A stretch of DNA of 64,000 nt, taken from UBA5342 sp965662645 (GTDB lineage Bacteria > Bacteroidota > Bacteroidia > Bacteroidales > UBA5342). The notes beneath the pieces were generated by a model that was not told the origin of the DNA, ran no database searches, and was given only the letters and a program-made list of their open reading frames with translations. Shown here piece by piece: positions 27,167 to 36,910 of the stretch (position 1 is the first letter of the stretch; each line of letters begins with the position of its first letter). The stretch is taken from NCBI GenBank assembly GCA_965662645.1, contig CBFIII010000014.1, positions 1 through 64,000 of the forward strand, written 5' to 3'. A program made the translations under genes and the position numbers.

Positions 27167-27949
27167 ATGATAAGTGAATTAGCTTATATTCATCCTAATG
27201 CTAAATTGGGTGAAAATGTTATTGTTGAAGCTTTTGCTTACATCGATGATAATACAGTGATTGGAGATGAAACGCATATTCGTTCGGGTGCTAAGATTTT
27301 ATTTGGTGCTCGTCTTGGAAAAAATTGTGATGTTCATTCTGGAGCTGTTATTGCAGGTATTCCACAAGATCTTAAGTTTGTGGGCGAAGATACTACTGTT
27401 GAGATAGGTGATCATACGACTGTACGTGAATGTGCTACTATTAATAGAGGTACAAAAGCAAAAGGCAAAACGAGTGTTGGTTCTAATTGCCTACTCATGG
27501 CCTATAGTCATGTGGCTCATGATTGTGAGCTGAAAAATAATATTATCATAGGAAATGCAAGTCAAATAGCTGGTGAAGTTATTATTGATGATTTTGCTAT
27601 TTTAAGTGGCGTGTGTATGGTACATCAATTTGTTCATATTGGCGGTCATGTGATGATACAGGGAGGATCTAAGATTAGTAAAGATGTACCTCCTTATATT
27701 ATTGCTGCGCGTGAACCTTTAGTCTATTCAGGTCTTAATGTTATTGGTTTGCGTCGTCGAGGTTTTACCAATGAGCAGGTTCGTGAAATTCAGGATGTGT
27801 ATCGTTATATGTATCAGAGGGGTATGAATAATACTGATGCCTGTGATGTCATTGAATCTGATTTGCCCATTTCTTGTGAACGTGACGAAATTCTTGATTT
27901 TGTTCGTGAATCTAAACGTGGTATTATTAAGGGATATTCAACCAGATAA
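27167..27949 (+). CDS. lpxA: Acyl-ACP:UDP-N-acetylglucosamine O-acyltransferase
   Basis: 260 residues, first enzyme of lipid A synthesis. Beta-helix hexapeptide repeats throughout, with the catalytic His in AYSHVAHDC and the signature IIGNASQIAG and VHQFVHIGGHVMIQGGSKI. The C-terminal helical part is present. It follows the fusion gene by 4 nt and ends at a strong terminator. Confidence 0.97.
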   Translation: MISELAYIHPNAKLGENVIVEAFAYIDDNTVIGDETHIRSGAKILFGARLGKNCDVHSGAVIAGIPQDLKFVGEDTTVEIGDHTTVRECATINRGTKAKGKTSVGSNCLLMAYSHVAHDCELKNNIIIGNASQIAGEVIIDDFAILSGVCMVHQFVHIGGHVMIQGGSKISKDVPPYIIAAREPLVYSGLNVIGLRRRGFTNEQVREIQDVYRYMYQRGMNNTDACDVIESDLPISCERDEILDFVRESKRGIIKGYSTR

Positions 27950-28046
27950 GACTTCTTTGTTGTTTAATCTTGAATAATTGAGAACAACTGTTGTTATGAT
28001 TATTAGATTATTTTGAATTACATATTGTGATTTTGAATTAGAATAG

Positions 28047-28074
28047 GCCTAATGTATTGCATTAGGCTTTTTTT
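28047..28074 (+). terminator. Terminator of the lpx operon
   Basis: Perfect 8-bp stem GCCTAATG / CATTAGGC, 5-nt loop, then seven T residues. It lies about 100 nt past lpxA. A small palindrome, AACAACTGTTGTT, is at 27983-27995 upstream of it. Confidence 0.9.
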
Positions 28075-28156
28075 ATTGTAAAATTCTGAGTTTTGTGTGA
28101 TATCCTATTCATTTTTTGTTTTAATTCGTATTATAAATTCATTAATCATTTAGGTT

Positions 28157-29494
28157 ATGGTAAATATAAGTAAATCTGATTTTCTGAACTCTGTTCGGGA
28201 AAAAAATAAAGGGCAAGATGAGTTTCTACAAGCAGTAGAAGAAGTAGTCGATACAGTTTGGGATTATTATATAGAGCATCCACATTATTCTCAAGCTAAG
28301 ATACTTGAGCGTATGGCAGAACCTGAGCGTATCATTATATTTCGTGTGCCTTGGGTGGATGATAGTGGTGAGGTGCAAATCAACCGTGGTTATCGTGTGG
28401 AATTCAATAGTGCTTTAGGTCCTTACAAAGGAGGTTTACGTTTTCACTCTAGTGTCACTTTAAGTGGACTTAAGTTTTTAGGTTTTGAGCAGACGTTTAA
28501 GAATAGCTTGACGACCTTGCCTATGGGCGGAGGTAAAGGTGGTTCTGATTTTAATACAAAGGGTAAAAGTGATAACGAGATCATGCGGTTTTGTCAGGCT
28601 TTTATGAACGAATTATACCGCCATATTGGTGCTAATACTGATGTGCCTGCTGGTGATATTGGTGTTGGTGGACGTGAGATAGGTTATTTGTTTGGTCAAT
28701 ATAAAAAATTGAAAAACGAGTTTTCTGGTATTCTTACTGGTAAGGGAATTGAATTTGGAGGTAGTCGTATTCGTCCAGAAGCTACTGGTTATGGAGCTAT
28801 TTATTTTGTTAGAGAGATATTAGCTACACAAGATGATTCGTTACAAGGTAAAACAATTGCTATTTCTGGTTTTGGAAATGTGGCTTGGGGTGCAGTGTTG
28901 AAAGCTAATGAGTTGGGTGCTAAAGTGGTAACTATATCAGGACCTGATGGGTATATTTATGATGAATCTGGAATTTCTGGTGAAAAAATAGATTTCATGT
29001 TAGAGTTGCGTGCTACTAATCAGGATGTCGTTCAGCCTTATGCTGAGCGTTATGGTGTGCCTTTTTATGCTGATAAAAAACCGTGGGAACAAAAAGTAGA
29101 TATTGCCATGCCTTGTGCTATCCAAAATGAGATGGATGAGGCTGACGTGCGTCAACTTATAGATAATGGATGTCAGCTTATCGCAGAGGTTTCTAATATG
29201 GGATTAACCACTAATGGCGCAGTATATGCTTCTGAGCATATTATTTTTGCACCAGGTAAGGCTGTTAATGCTGGTGGTGTGGCTGTTTCTGGTTTGGAAA
29301 TGAGTCAGAATAGTATGCGTTTACATTGGTCTGAAGAAGAAGTGGATCAACGTTTACAACATATCATGTCCGAGATTCATCATACTTGTGTTCAATATGG
29401 TGCTGAAGGAGGTAAAATAAATTACATAAAAGGTGCTAACATCGGTGGTTTTGTGAAAGTGGCTAACGCTATGATTGCGCAAGGGGTAGTTTAG
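28157..29494 (+). CDS. gdhA: NADP-type glutamate dehydrogenase
   Basis: 445 residues, the hexameric family length. Interconverts 2-oxoglutarate plus ammonia with glutamate. Visible: substrate-site PYKGGLRFHSSV, LTTLPMGGGKGGSDF with the catalytic Lys region, DVPAGDIGVGGREIGYLFG, and the nucleotide-binding AISGFGNVAWGAV. It is in its own unit between the lpx terminator and a terminator just before the symporter. Confidence 0.97.
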   Translation: MVNISKSDFLNSVREKNKGQDEFLQAVEEVVDTVWDYYIEHPHYSQAKILERMAEPERIIIFRVPWVDDSGEVQINRGYRVEFNSALGPYKGGLRFHSSVTLSGLKFLGFEQTFKNSLTTLPMGGGKGGSDFNTKGKSDNEIMRFCQAFMNELYRHIGANTDVPAGDIGVGGREIGYLFGQYKKLKNEFSGILTGKGIEFGGSRIRPEATGYGAIYFVREILATQDDSLQGKTIAISGFGNVAWGAVLKANELGAKVVTISGPDGYIYDESGISGEKIDFMLELRATNQDVVQPYAERYGVPFYADKKPWEQKVDIAMPCAIQNEMDEADVRQLIDNGCQLIAEVSNMGLTTNGAVYASEHIIFAPGKAVNAGGVAVSGLEMSQNSMRLHWSEEEVDQRLQHIMSEIHHTCVQYGAEGGKINYIKGANIGGFVKVANAMIAQGVV

Positions 29495-29633
29495 GCAATG
29501 TTTTATAACATTTTCTGTTAATCAATAAGTTGTATTAATTATGAAAGTCCACTTGTTAGCGATAAGTTATATACTCCATAGTGTTTGATTTTAGAGAACG
29601 ATAATCAATTAATTAATAATTTTAATATGCCCT

Positions 29634-29669
29634 CAACTCCCCTTTTGGGGGGAGTTTGTAGGTTTTTTT
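29634..29669 (+). terminator. Terminator or attenuator between gdhA and the symporter
   Basis: 8-bp stem AACTCCCC / GGGGAGTT (29635-29642 with 29649-29656) followed by TGTAGG and seven T residues. The T-run ends only 4 nt before the symporter ATG at 29674, leaving no room for a promoter after the hairpin. Confidence 0.75.
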
Positions 29670-29673
29670 ATTT

Positions 29674-31116
29674 ATGTCAGAAACAACATTATACATCACT
29701 ATCGTTGCTTATGTTTTAGTTTTGGTATTAATCTCATATTTAACAGGAAAGGGAGCTAATAGTAGTACCTTCTTTTCAGCTAATCATAATGCGAGTTGGT
29801 ATGTGGTTTCTTTTGGAATGATAGGAGCTTCACTAAGTGGTGTTACTTTTATTTCTGTTCCTGGTTGGGTGCGTGATACAGGGATGTCTTACGTACCTAT
29901 GGTTATTGGTTATTTCTTTGGTTATCTGATCATATCTTATGTTTTGCTCCCCGTTTATTATAAGCATAAATTAACGTCTATTTATGAGTATTTAGGTGCG
30001 CGTTTTGGAGATAGAACGCATAAAGCTGGTTCTGCTTTCTTCTTGTTATCTCGTACTATTGGTGCCGGTTTTAGGTTGTTTTTGATGGTTAGTGTCCTTC
30101 AGATGACGGTCTTTGATCATTTTAATATCCCTTTTTATTTTACTGTTATTGTGGCTTTGGCTATGATTTTTCTTTATACTTTCCGGGGAGGAATGAAGAC
30201 GATCATTTGGACAGATGTATTACAAACGGCTCTTTTATTGATTGCATTAGTCGTTACTATTTGGGATGTTTCTCATCGTTTAGGTTTTAATTTTCCTCAA
30301 ACGGTTTCAGCTATTGTGGATAGCCCGTTTTCTAAAATGATAATATGGGATGATTGGCAAAGTGCGAATCATGTGGTGAAGCAATTTATAAGTGGTGTTT
30401 TTATTACCATTGTTATGACGGGGTTAGATCAGGATATGATGCAGAAAAATTTGACATGTCGTAGCTTGAAAGATGCTCAGAAGAACGTTACTAGTTATGG
30501 TTTTGCTTTTATTCCTGCTAACATATTGTTTCTTTCTTTAGGGGCATTGTTACTTATTTTTGCTCAAAAAAATGCGATAGAACTCCCCTCTCGTTCCGAT
30601 CAGATTTTTCCTCTTTTAGCCACTGGTGGTTTTTTGAGTCCTATCACTTCGGTGGTATTTCTCATTGGTTTACTTGCTGCGGCTTATTCTAGTGCTGATT
30701 CGGCTCTAGCATCGCTTACTACGGCTTTTTCTTATGATTTCGTACACTTACAGGATAAACCAGAGAAGGAGTCTAAAAGGGCTCGTATTGCCATTCACCT
30801 TGGTTTTGCCATGGTGTTGGCCGCCATTATTTTGGTTTTTAATGCACTCAATAATGAGAGTGTCATTTCTTCCTTGTTTACAGCTGCCGGTTATACTTAT
30901 GGACCTTTATTAGGGATTTTTGCAATTGGAATATTTACCCATTGGAAATTGAAAGATAAGATGGTGCCTATAGTGATGGTGGTTTCACCATTTCTTACTT
31001 TTGGTATGAAATGGCTGATAGAAAGTTCAACTCCCTACCATTTTGGATTTGAGTTGTTACTCATAAATGCTTTGATCACTATTTTACTTTGTTTTTTACT
31101 GGCAAAAAAGAAATGA
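29674..31116 (+). CDS. Sodium:solute symporter (SSS family)
   Basis: 480 residues with about 13 transmembrane helices. Family features include FGMIGASLSGVTFISVPGW, TSIYEYLGARFG (sodium-site region) and AAYSSADSALASLTT, a serine-rich helix 8. Substrate cannot be told; relatives carry sugars, sialic acid, proline or pantothenate. Its start lies immediately after a terminator-like hairpin, which suggests that expression depends on readthrough or on an upstream promoter. Confidence 0.9.
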   Translation: MSETTLYITIVAYVLVLVLISYLTGKGANSSTFFSANHNASWYVVSFGMIGASLSGVTFISVPGWVRDTGMSYVPMVIGYFFGYLIISYVLLPVYYKHKLTSIYEYLGARFGDRTHKAGSAFFLLSRTIGAGFRLFLMVSVLQMTVFDHFNIPFYFTVIVALAMIFLYTFRGGMKTIIWTDVLQTALLLIALVVTIWDVSHRLGFNFPQTVSAIVDSPFSKMIIWDDWQSANHVVKQFISGVFITIVMTGLDQDMMQKNLTCRSLKDAQKNVTSYGFAFIPANILFLSLGALLLIFAQKNAIELPSRSDQIFPLLATGGFLSPITSVVFLIGLLAAAYSSADSALASLTTAFSYDFVHLQDKPEKESKRARIAIHLGFAMVLAAIILVFNALNNESVISSLFTAAGYTYGPLLGIFAIGIFTHWKLKDKMVPIVMVVSPFLTFGMKWLIESSTPYHFGFELLLINALITILLCFLLAKKK

Positions 31117-31207
31117 TTTTGAATCCCAAATTGTGGGTTTAATTCTTCTTAGCTTGCTGCTATTAATAAAATGTTTTTCAACTAAATGTTCCGAGGTTGT
31201 TGACTAA
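31117..31207 (+). repeat. Hairpin repeat family, copy B
   Basis: Same order as 9021-9120: CCCA-AATTG-TGGG hairpin, TTAGCTTGCTGC, AATAAAATG, then CCGAGG-TTGTTGACT. It lies directly past the symporter stop. Confidence 0.65.
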
Positions 31208-31250
31208 AATACATTTCATTTTATAGTTCACAGTTTTATATAAAAAACGA

Positions 31251-31279
31251 AATCCCCACTTGCAGAGCAAATGGGGATT
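31251..31279 (-). terminator. Terminator of pgi (probably shared with the symporter)
   Basis: Stem AATCCCCA / TGGGGATT extended by TGC/GCA inside. On the minus strand it is followed by a run of T residues (the A-run at 31242-31247); on the plus strand a TCTTTTATTT tail follows. It lies between two convergent genes. Confidence 0.8.
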
Positions 31280-31301
31280 GTCTTTTATTTAAAAAATTGA
31301 A

Positions 31302-32948
31302 TTATCTCATCGCTTTGTAGGCGTTAATTAATCCGTTTGTTGATGCATCATGTGCCACAACTTTCTCATCATTTTGTAATGCTGGAAGAATATTGTTGGC
31401 TAATTGTTTTCCGAGTTCTACACCCCATTGATCAAAACTGAAGATATTCCAGATCACACCTTGAACAAATATCTTTTGTTCGTACATCGCTATTAAAGCG
31501 CCCAGTGTACGTGGTGTTAGTTTCTTAAACAAGATAGAATTGGTTGGTATATTGCCTAGGAATACTTTGTAAGGTAACAATTCTGCTATTTTTTCATCAC
31601 TTAATCCTGCTGCTTTTAGTTCTGCTTGAGCTACTTCTGCTGTTTTACCAGTCATCATTGCTTGTGTTTGAGCAAAAAAGTTAGCCAATAATTTCGGATG
31701 ATGATCGCTTAATGGGTTGTGACTAATAGCTGGTGCCATAAAATCACAAGGAATTAATTTAGTACCTTGGTGAATCAATTGATAAAAAGCGTGTTGTCCG
31801 TTGGTGCCAGGTTCTCCCCAAAGGATAGGACCTGTTTGATAAGTGACTTTGTCGCCATTACGATCCACATATTTACCGTTACTTTCCATATTACCTTGTT
31901 GGAAATAAGCTGAGAAGCGGTGCATATATTGATCGTAAGGTAAGATGGCTTCTGTTTCAGCACCATAAAAGTTACCGTACCAGACGCCAATAAGAGCTAA
32001 GATAACAGGAATATTTTGATCAAATTTTGCTGTTTTGAAATGATTATCCATGGCGTGAGCTCCTTCTAATAGCTCAGTGTAACTTTCAAAACCTATGCTA
32101 CACGCAATAGAAAGACCAATAGCAGACCATAAAGAATAACGACCTCCTACCCAATTCCAGAACTCAAACATATTAGCTGTATCAATACCAAAAGCAGCAA
32201 CCGATTGGGCATTGGTAGAAAGAGCAACAAAATGTTTAGCTACAGCAGCTTCATCTTTGGCTGTTTCTAAAAACCATGTTTTAGCCGAGTTGGCATTGGT
32301 CATGGTTTCTTGTGTGGTAAATGTTTTGGAAGCAATGACAAATAATGTAGTCTCAGGATTTACGGTTTTCAAGGTTTCTGCAATGTGTGTTCCATCTACA
32401 TTAGATACAAAATGAAGATCTACATTCTTTTTGTAAGGTTTTAATGCTTCAGTCACCATCAGTGGTCCTAAATCAGAACCTCCAATACCAATGTTAACAA
32501 TATCGGTGATGGCTTTACCACTATATCCTTTCCATTGACCCGAAATGATCTTTTCCGAAAAGTCTTTCATTTGATTCAAAACACGGTTGACATCAGGCAT
32601 TACATCTTTACCTTCCACCATAATTGGTGTGTTGCTGCGGTTGCGCAATGCAATATGAAGTACTGAACGATCTTCTGTTGCATTGATTTTTTTGCCACTA
32701 AACATGGCTTCTATTGCTTCGTCTAGACCACATTCTTTTGCTAAATCAAAAAGAAGTGACATTACTTTTTCATCAATACGATTTTTTGAGAAATCGACTA
32801 GAATGTCTTCAAAATTTAAAGAATACTTGTTAAAACGTTCACTATCTTTAGCGAACAAGTCTTTCATCTGAGTGTCTTTAAATGTGGCATAGTAACTTTC
32901 TAAAGCTTTCCACGCAACTGTTTTTGTTGGGTTTATTTTTGGTAACAT
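31302..32948 (-). CDS. pgi: Glucose-6-phosphate isomerase
   Basis: 548 residues, normal length. Interconverts glucose-6-phosphate and fructose-6-phosphate. Signatures: GIGGSDLGPLMVTEAL, SKTFTTQETMTNA, GGRYSLWSAIGLS, the catalytic Glu in QQGNMESNGK, and GEPGTNGQHAFYQLIHQG. Single-gene unit with its own promoter (32986-33015) and a terminator. Confidence 0.98.
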   Translation of the reverse strand: MLPKINPTKTVAWKALESYYATFKDTQMKDLFAKDSERFNKYSLNFEDILVDFSKNRIDEKVMSLLFDLAKECGLDEAIEAMFSGKKINATEDRSVLHIALRNRSNTPIMVEGKDVMPDVNRVLNQMKDFSEKIISGQWKGYSGKAITDIVNIGIGGSDLGPLMVTEALKPYKKNVDLHFVSNVDGTHIAETLKTVNPETTLFVIASKTFTTQETMTNANSAKTWFLETAKDEAAVAKHFVALSTNAQSVAAFGIDTANMFEFWNWVGGRYSLWSAIGLSIACSIGFESYTELLEGAHAMDNHFKTAKFDQNIPVILALIGVWYGNFYGAETEAILPYDQYMHRFSAYFQQGNMESNGKYVDRNGDKVTYQTGPILWGEPGTNGQHAFYQLIHQGTKLIPCDFMAPAISHNPLSDHHPKLLANFFAQTQAMMTGKTAEVAQAELKAAGLSDEKIAELLPYKVFLGNIPTNSILFKKLTPRTLGALIAMYEQKIFVQGVIWNIFSFDQWGVELGKQLANNILPALQNDEKVVAHDASTNGLINAYKAMR

Positions 32949-33439
32949 TGGATCTGGATTATTAGTTGTTTACTTTCTTGAAGTGCAAAGATAATTGTAT
33001 TGATTAGCTAGTCAAAAAAAAGGATGACTTTTCATTGGGAATGTCTTGTATTATTAGATTTTTTTTTAGCTAAAGTTAAATGTTTCTTTCTGATGCCTCT
33101 TAGTTATTTGTATTGCTTTTTATCATAACTGTATTTAACAGCTTAAATAACTTCGATTTTGATTCTTTAATCTTGGTTTGAGCAACAACTATTTTTACTC
33201 TATTATCGGTTTATATGCACTTATGCGAAGGTGTAAAAATCTTTGTTTTTTGTGTTTAAGCTCTTGTTTTTTTTATTATTTTAAAATGTTAATTATGCGT
33301 AACATATTCTCTTTTTCTTGCATTTTTTCTCTTATTTTTGTTGACTTGCTTTATGCAAAATATGACATGAGATTTGTGGTGTTGAGTTCATGGAGTAGAA
33401 GTTTGTATTTGATGTCTTTATATTTATTTATAATAGAAA
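32949..33439. other. Intergenic stretch pgi / nitroreductase
   Basis: About 490 bases, very T-rich on the plus strand. It holds the pgi promoter. A 93-codon frame at 33178-33459 has no domain, is full of Phe/Leu/Cys from T-runs and overlaps the next start, so it is not called. No other structure seen. Confidence 0.5.
32986..33015 (-). promoter_or_regulatory. Promoter of pgi
   Basis: On the minus strand: -33 TTG at 33013-33015, 19-bp spacer, -7 TATCTTTG at 32986-32993. Predicted start near 32982 gives a leader of about 34 nt. Confidence 0.8.
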
Positions 33440-34171
33440 ATGATGAGAGAAGAAGCTAAATGTTTTGATAAAATTGTTAATGAGCGTCGTTCTATACGAA
33501 AGTTTATTCAAACCGAACCCTATGATAAAAGTATAGTAGAGAGGAGTTTGCAACGTGCTATCTTGTCTCCTAATAGTAGTAATATGCAATTGTGGGAGTT
33601 CTATAGAGTGATAAGTGATGATAAAAAGAAAGCTCTTGCTCATTATTGTTTAGACCAACTTACAGCCACTACTGCTTCTGAGCTTGTTGTGTTTGTAGCA
33701 CGTCCCGATAAGTATAAGCAGAGTATTGCACATAATTTAGAACTTGTTAATTCTCCCGATAATTTCGAGAAAGAATCAAGAAAAGAAAAACGTCGTGGGT
33801 ATTACGGTAAGATGATGCCCGCCTTTTATGCTTTTGATTTTTTATTTCTTTTTAGTTTGCTCAAAAAATTATATGTGACCATTACTGGTCTATCAAAACC
33901 AGTGGTTCGTGAAGTGACTTCTGTGGATAAAAAAGTAACGATTCATAAAAGTGTAGGTTTGGCTGCTCAAACATTTATGTTAAGTGTACGTGCCGAAGGT
34001 TACGATACGTGTCCTATGGAGGGGCTCGATTCTAAACGCGTAAAGAAGTTGTTGGGGCTTCCTCGTCGTGCTCAGATTAATATGATTGTTTCTGTAGGTC
34101 CTCGTGCTGAAGATGGTATTTTTTATCCTCGTGTTCGTTATCCTTATGATGAGGTAGTTAAGGAAGTATAG
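33440..34171 (+). CDS. Nitroreductase-family protein
   Basis: 243 residues. FMN-dependent nitroreductase fold: the N-terminal VNERRSIRKF (FMN phosphate contacts), SPNSSNMQLWEFYRV, and the C-terminal GLAAQTFMLSVRAEGYDTCPMEGLD with the glycine-rich end. A hydrophobic insert near residues 132-153 (AFYAFDFLFLFSLLKKLYVTI) is not typical and may attach it to the membrane. Substrate unknown. Single gene. Confidence 0.88.
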   Translation: MMREEAKCFDKIVNERRSIRKFIQTEPYDKSIVERSLQRAILSPNSSNMQLWEFYRVISDDKKKALAHYCLDQLTATTASELVVFVARPDKYKQSIAHNLELVNSPDNFEKESRKEKRRGYYGKMMPAFYAFDFLFLFSLLKKLYVTITGLSKPVVREVTSVDKKVTIHKSVGLAAQTFMLSVRAEGYDTCPMEGLDSKRVKKLLGLPRRAQINMIVSVGPRAEDGIFYPRVRYPYDEVVKEV

Positions 34172-34430
34172 ATCTTGCTTTCTTTTTTATTATGAACTAA
34201 AATACTGTTTTTATATTTGGACAGAAATACATTTTAGCTTTCGCTAATGGTTTGTCTATGAGCTTTAGTAGATTGTTTTATGTTAACTGTGATTGTGGTA
34301 CAGCTCATTTTTATACTTCCTTAATTCTATATTGTGTGGTCTGTTTTTAGCTTATTATGATAAATACGAGGTTCCTAATTGGTGCCCTCATTTTTTCTTA
34401 TAGCGTGTGAGTTTATTTTAATAGCGTATT

Positions 34431-35378
34431 TTATAAAAAATGATATCCTTCAAAATGAAAGCCACGTAAGAGATCGTTGGTTTTCATTCTCTTTTTTCCT
34501 GCAAGTTGCAATTCAATTATTTCTAGCCATTTATCTTTTGTGGCCACCCATAAATGGTTTTTGTCAAATTTTATAGAGCCAGGAGCGGCTTCACAGCCTT
34601 CTGCTATTACTGTTTTATATATTTTAACTGTAAGGCTTTTTTCGTCCAGTTCTAGTGTGGTCCATGCCGCGGGATAAGGACTCAATCCTCTCACTAAATT
34701 GTGTATGTTTTGTGCCTCTTTGTTCCAATCTATTTTACAATCTACCTTAAATATTTTTGGAGCAGGAAGAGTGGCTTTACTCTCATCTTGTAAGGTAGGG
34801 TTGACTTCTCCTTTTACTATCGCATTGACGGAGTTTATGACTAATTGAGCGCCTGAGTGCATAAGTTCATCATACAGTTCTCCTATATTCATATCAGGAC
34901 CTATGGCTACTTCTTCTTGTGCTATGATGTTCCCTGTATCTATTTCGTGCTGAATGAAAAAGGTTGTTGCGCCAGTTTTTTTATCGCCATTGATGATGGC
35001 CCAGTTAATAGGAGCAGCACCTCTATAGTTCGGTAATAATGAAGCGTGAAGGTTAAATGTTTTCATTGGTGGCATAGCCCATACTACTTCTGGTAGCATG
35101 CGGAAGGCGACCACTATTTGCATATCAGCTTGATAAGATTTGAGCTGTTCTATAAACGCTTCGTCGCGTAGTTTTTCAGGTTGTAATACCGGTATGTTTT
35201 GTGTTGTAGCATATTCTTTTACTGCTGAAGCGCGTAGCTGCTGTCCGCGTCCTGCAGGTTTGTCGGGTACGGTGACCACGGCTACTACATTATATTTATT
35301 TTCTACTAATGATTTGAGTGTTTCTACGGCAAACTCAGGAGTTCCCATGAACACAATACGTGCTTCTTGAGGTGTCAT
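34431..35378 (-). CDS. fmt: Methionyl-tRNA formyltransferase
   Basis: 315 residues. Transfers a formyl group from 10-formyl-tetrahydrofolate to initiator Met-tRNA. Catalytic core visible: RIVFMGTPEFAV, FNLHASLLPNYRGAAPINWAI (with the Asn-His and SLLP loop), and the C-terminal domain of about 100 residues. Last gene of a folE-cdsA-fmt run on the minus strand, 6 nt after cdsA. Confidence 0.97.
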   Translation of the reverse strand: MTPQEARIVFMGTPEFAVETLKSLVENKYNVVAVVTVPDKPAGRGQQLRASAVKEYATTQNIPVLQPEKLRDEAFIEQLKSYQADMQIVVAFRMLPEVVWAMPPMKTFNLHASLLPNYRGAAPINWAIINGDKKTGATTFFIQHEIDTGNIIAQEEVAIGPDMNIGELYDELMHSGAQLVINSVNAIVKGEVNPTLQDESKATLPAPKIFKVDCKIDWNKEAQNIHNLVRGLSPYPAAWTTLELDEKSLTVKIYKTVIAEGCEAAPGSIKFDKNHLWVATKDKWLEIIELQLAGKKRMKTNDLLRGFHFEGYHFL

Positions 35379-35384
35379 GCTTTT

Positions 35385-36212
35385 TTAATTAAGAATTTCT
35401 AAATAAACAAGAGCAACAGGAATGATGAAAAGAAAACTATCAAAACGATCCAACATGCCGCCGTGACCTGGTAACATATTGCCAGAATCTTTGATGTTGT
35501 GTTGTCGTTTTAGTCGGGACTCAAACAGATCTCCATAAGTGCCAAATATAACGACAATAACGGCTAGCCCAATGATTTTTATGAATGATTCAGGCATAAA
35601 AAAGTGTCCTATCACTGCACTGAGAATGATTGTTGTTAGTCCTCCTCCAATAAAACCTTCCCACGATTTTTTAGGTGAGATGCGTTCCCATAAGCGGTGT
35701 TTTCCCATAGTTACGCCAAAAAGGTAGGCAAAGCTATCATTAACCCATATCAAGAGGAAGATTATCAGTAAGGTGGTGCCGTTATATTCGGCTTCATTAT
35801 TAAGAATAAAATGAACTAATGAAAAAGGTAACACAATATAAACTAGCCCCATGATAGCAGTGCTTACATTCTGCGTAGTCTCACTATTCTTATTGTATAA
35901 CTCCACTATACCGATGATAATTAAAAAGGGTACTATTCCTAATGAAGGATGTATGCTGAGTGTTCCTGTAGCAAATAAGTAATTGAGTGAATACAGAAGC
36001 ATTGCGCCATATTTCACGATTGCTATATAGGTCTTGCTAAAACTGTTATTCGCAGTCATGCTTAGGAATTCCGTTAAGCCGAAATACATAGCTATTCCCA
36101 TTACAGCAAAACTAGCGAGGGAGCTATAGAGTAAAGCTGCTATAATAATACCAACAAAAATGGCACCTGTTGCAGAACGTTGTATAAAGGTATTCGTTTT
36201 TCCTTTCCCCAT
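35385..36212 (-). CDS. cdsA: Phosphatidate cytidylyltransferase
   Basis: 275 residues with about 7-8 membrane helices. Makes CDP-diacylglycerol for phospholipid synthesis. The signature near the end, SRLKRQHNIKDSGNMLPGHG followed by GMLDRFDS, is intact, as is DSFAYLFGVTMGKHRL. The second gene of the folE-cdsA-fmt run, 3 nt after folE. Confidence 0.95.
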   Translation of the reverse strand: MGKGKTNTFIQRSATGAIFVGIIIAALLYSSLASFAVMGIAMYFGLTEFLSMTANNSFSKTYIAIVKYGAMLLYSLNYLFATGTLSIHPSLGIVPFLIIIGIVELYNKNSETTQNVSTAIMGLVYIVLPFSLVHFILNNEAEYNGTTLLIIFLLIWVNDSFAYLFGVTMGKHRLWERISPKKSWEGFIGGGLTTIILSAVIGHFFMPESFIKIIGLAVIVVIFGTYGDLFESRLKRQHNIKDSGNMLPGHGGMLDRFDSFLFIIPVALVYLEILN

Positions 36213-36215
36213 ACT

Positions 36216-36815
36216 TTATGAATTCTTTATTAAGCTAAGAAATTCTTCTCTTGTTTTAGCATTTTGAAATGCACCTGTAAAATCTGAAGTTGTAGTTATG
36301 GCATGTTGTTTTTGTACGCCACGCATTTGCATACACATATGCTGAGCTTCAATGACGACGATAACACCTAATGGGTTCAAAGTTTGATCGATACACTCTT
36401 TAATCTGTGTCGTTAAACGTTCTTGGACTTGTAAGCGACGCGCAAAGACTTCTACTACTCGTGCAATTTTACTTAACCCTGTAATGTGTTTATTAGGGAT
36501 GTAAGCAACATGGGCTTTGCCGTAGAAAGGTAACATATGATGTTCGCACATCGAAAAGAGTTCAATATCCTTGACAATAACCATTTGCTTGTAATTTTCT
36601 TCAAATTTGGCTGAGTTAAGAATGGCTACCGGATCTACCTGATAACCTTGAGTCAAAAATTGCAAGCTTTTAGCTATACGTTCTGGTGTCTTTATGAGGC
36701 CTTCTCGTTGAGGGTCTTCGCCCAACAATCCAAGAATGTCATCATAATGTTTCTTTATTTTATCCGTGACCTCTTCGTTAAAATGGTCAACTCTTTCATA
36801 ACCTTTGATTGGCAT
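36216..36815 (-). CDS. folE: GTP cyclohydrolase I
   Basis: 199 residues. First step of folate (and pterin) synthesis from GTP. Zinc and active-site residues visible: SMCEHHMLPFYGKAHVAYIP, GLSKIARVVEVFARRLQVQE, and the second Cys in EAQHMCMQMRG. Leads the folE-cdsA-fmt operon. A -7 box TAGCTTTG (minus strand, 36847-36854) lies about 30 nt upstream. Folate supply and formyl transfer (fmt) are chemically connected. Confidence 0.96.
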   Translation of the reverse strand: MPIKGYERVDHFNEEVTDKIKKHYDDILGLLGEDPQREGLIKTPERIAKSLQFLTQGYQVDPVAILNSAKFEENYKQMVIVKDIELFSMCEHHMLPFYGKAHVAYIPNKHITGLSKIARVVEVFARRLQVQERLTTQIKECIDQTLNPLGVIVVIEAQHMCMQMRGVQKQHAITTTSDFTGAFQNAKTREEFLSLIKNS

Positions 36816-36910
36816 GGTGTAATGTTTTTTGATTTAAAAAAGTGTGCAAAGCTAAGGAATTTTCTCTAATAGCTTTTGTTTTGATTAAGGCATTCAATAA
36901 GAATGATACT

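Noticed and set aside
33178..33459. 93-codon frame upstream of the nitroreductase gene
   Set aside because: Rich in Phe, Leu, Cys and Ser from T-runs, no domain or signal pattern that holds, and it overlaps the real start of the next gene.
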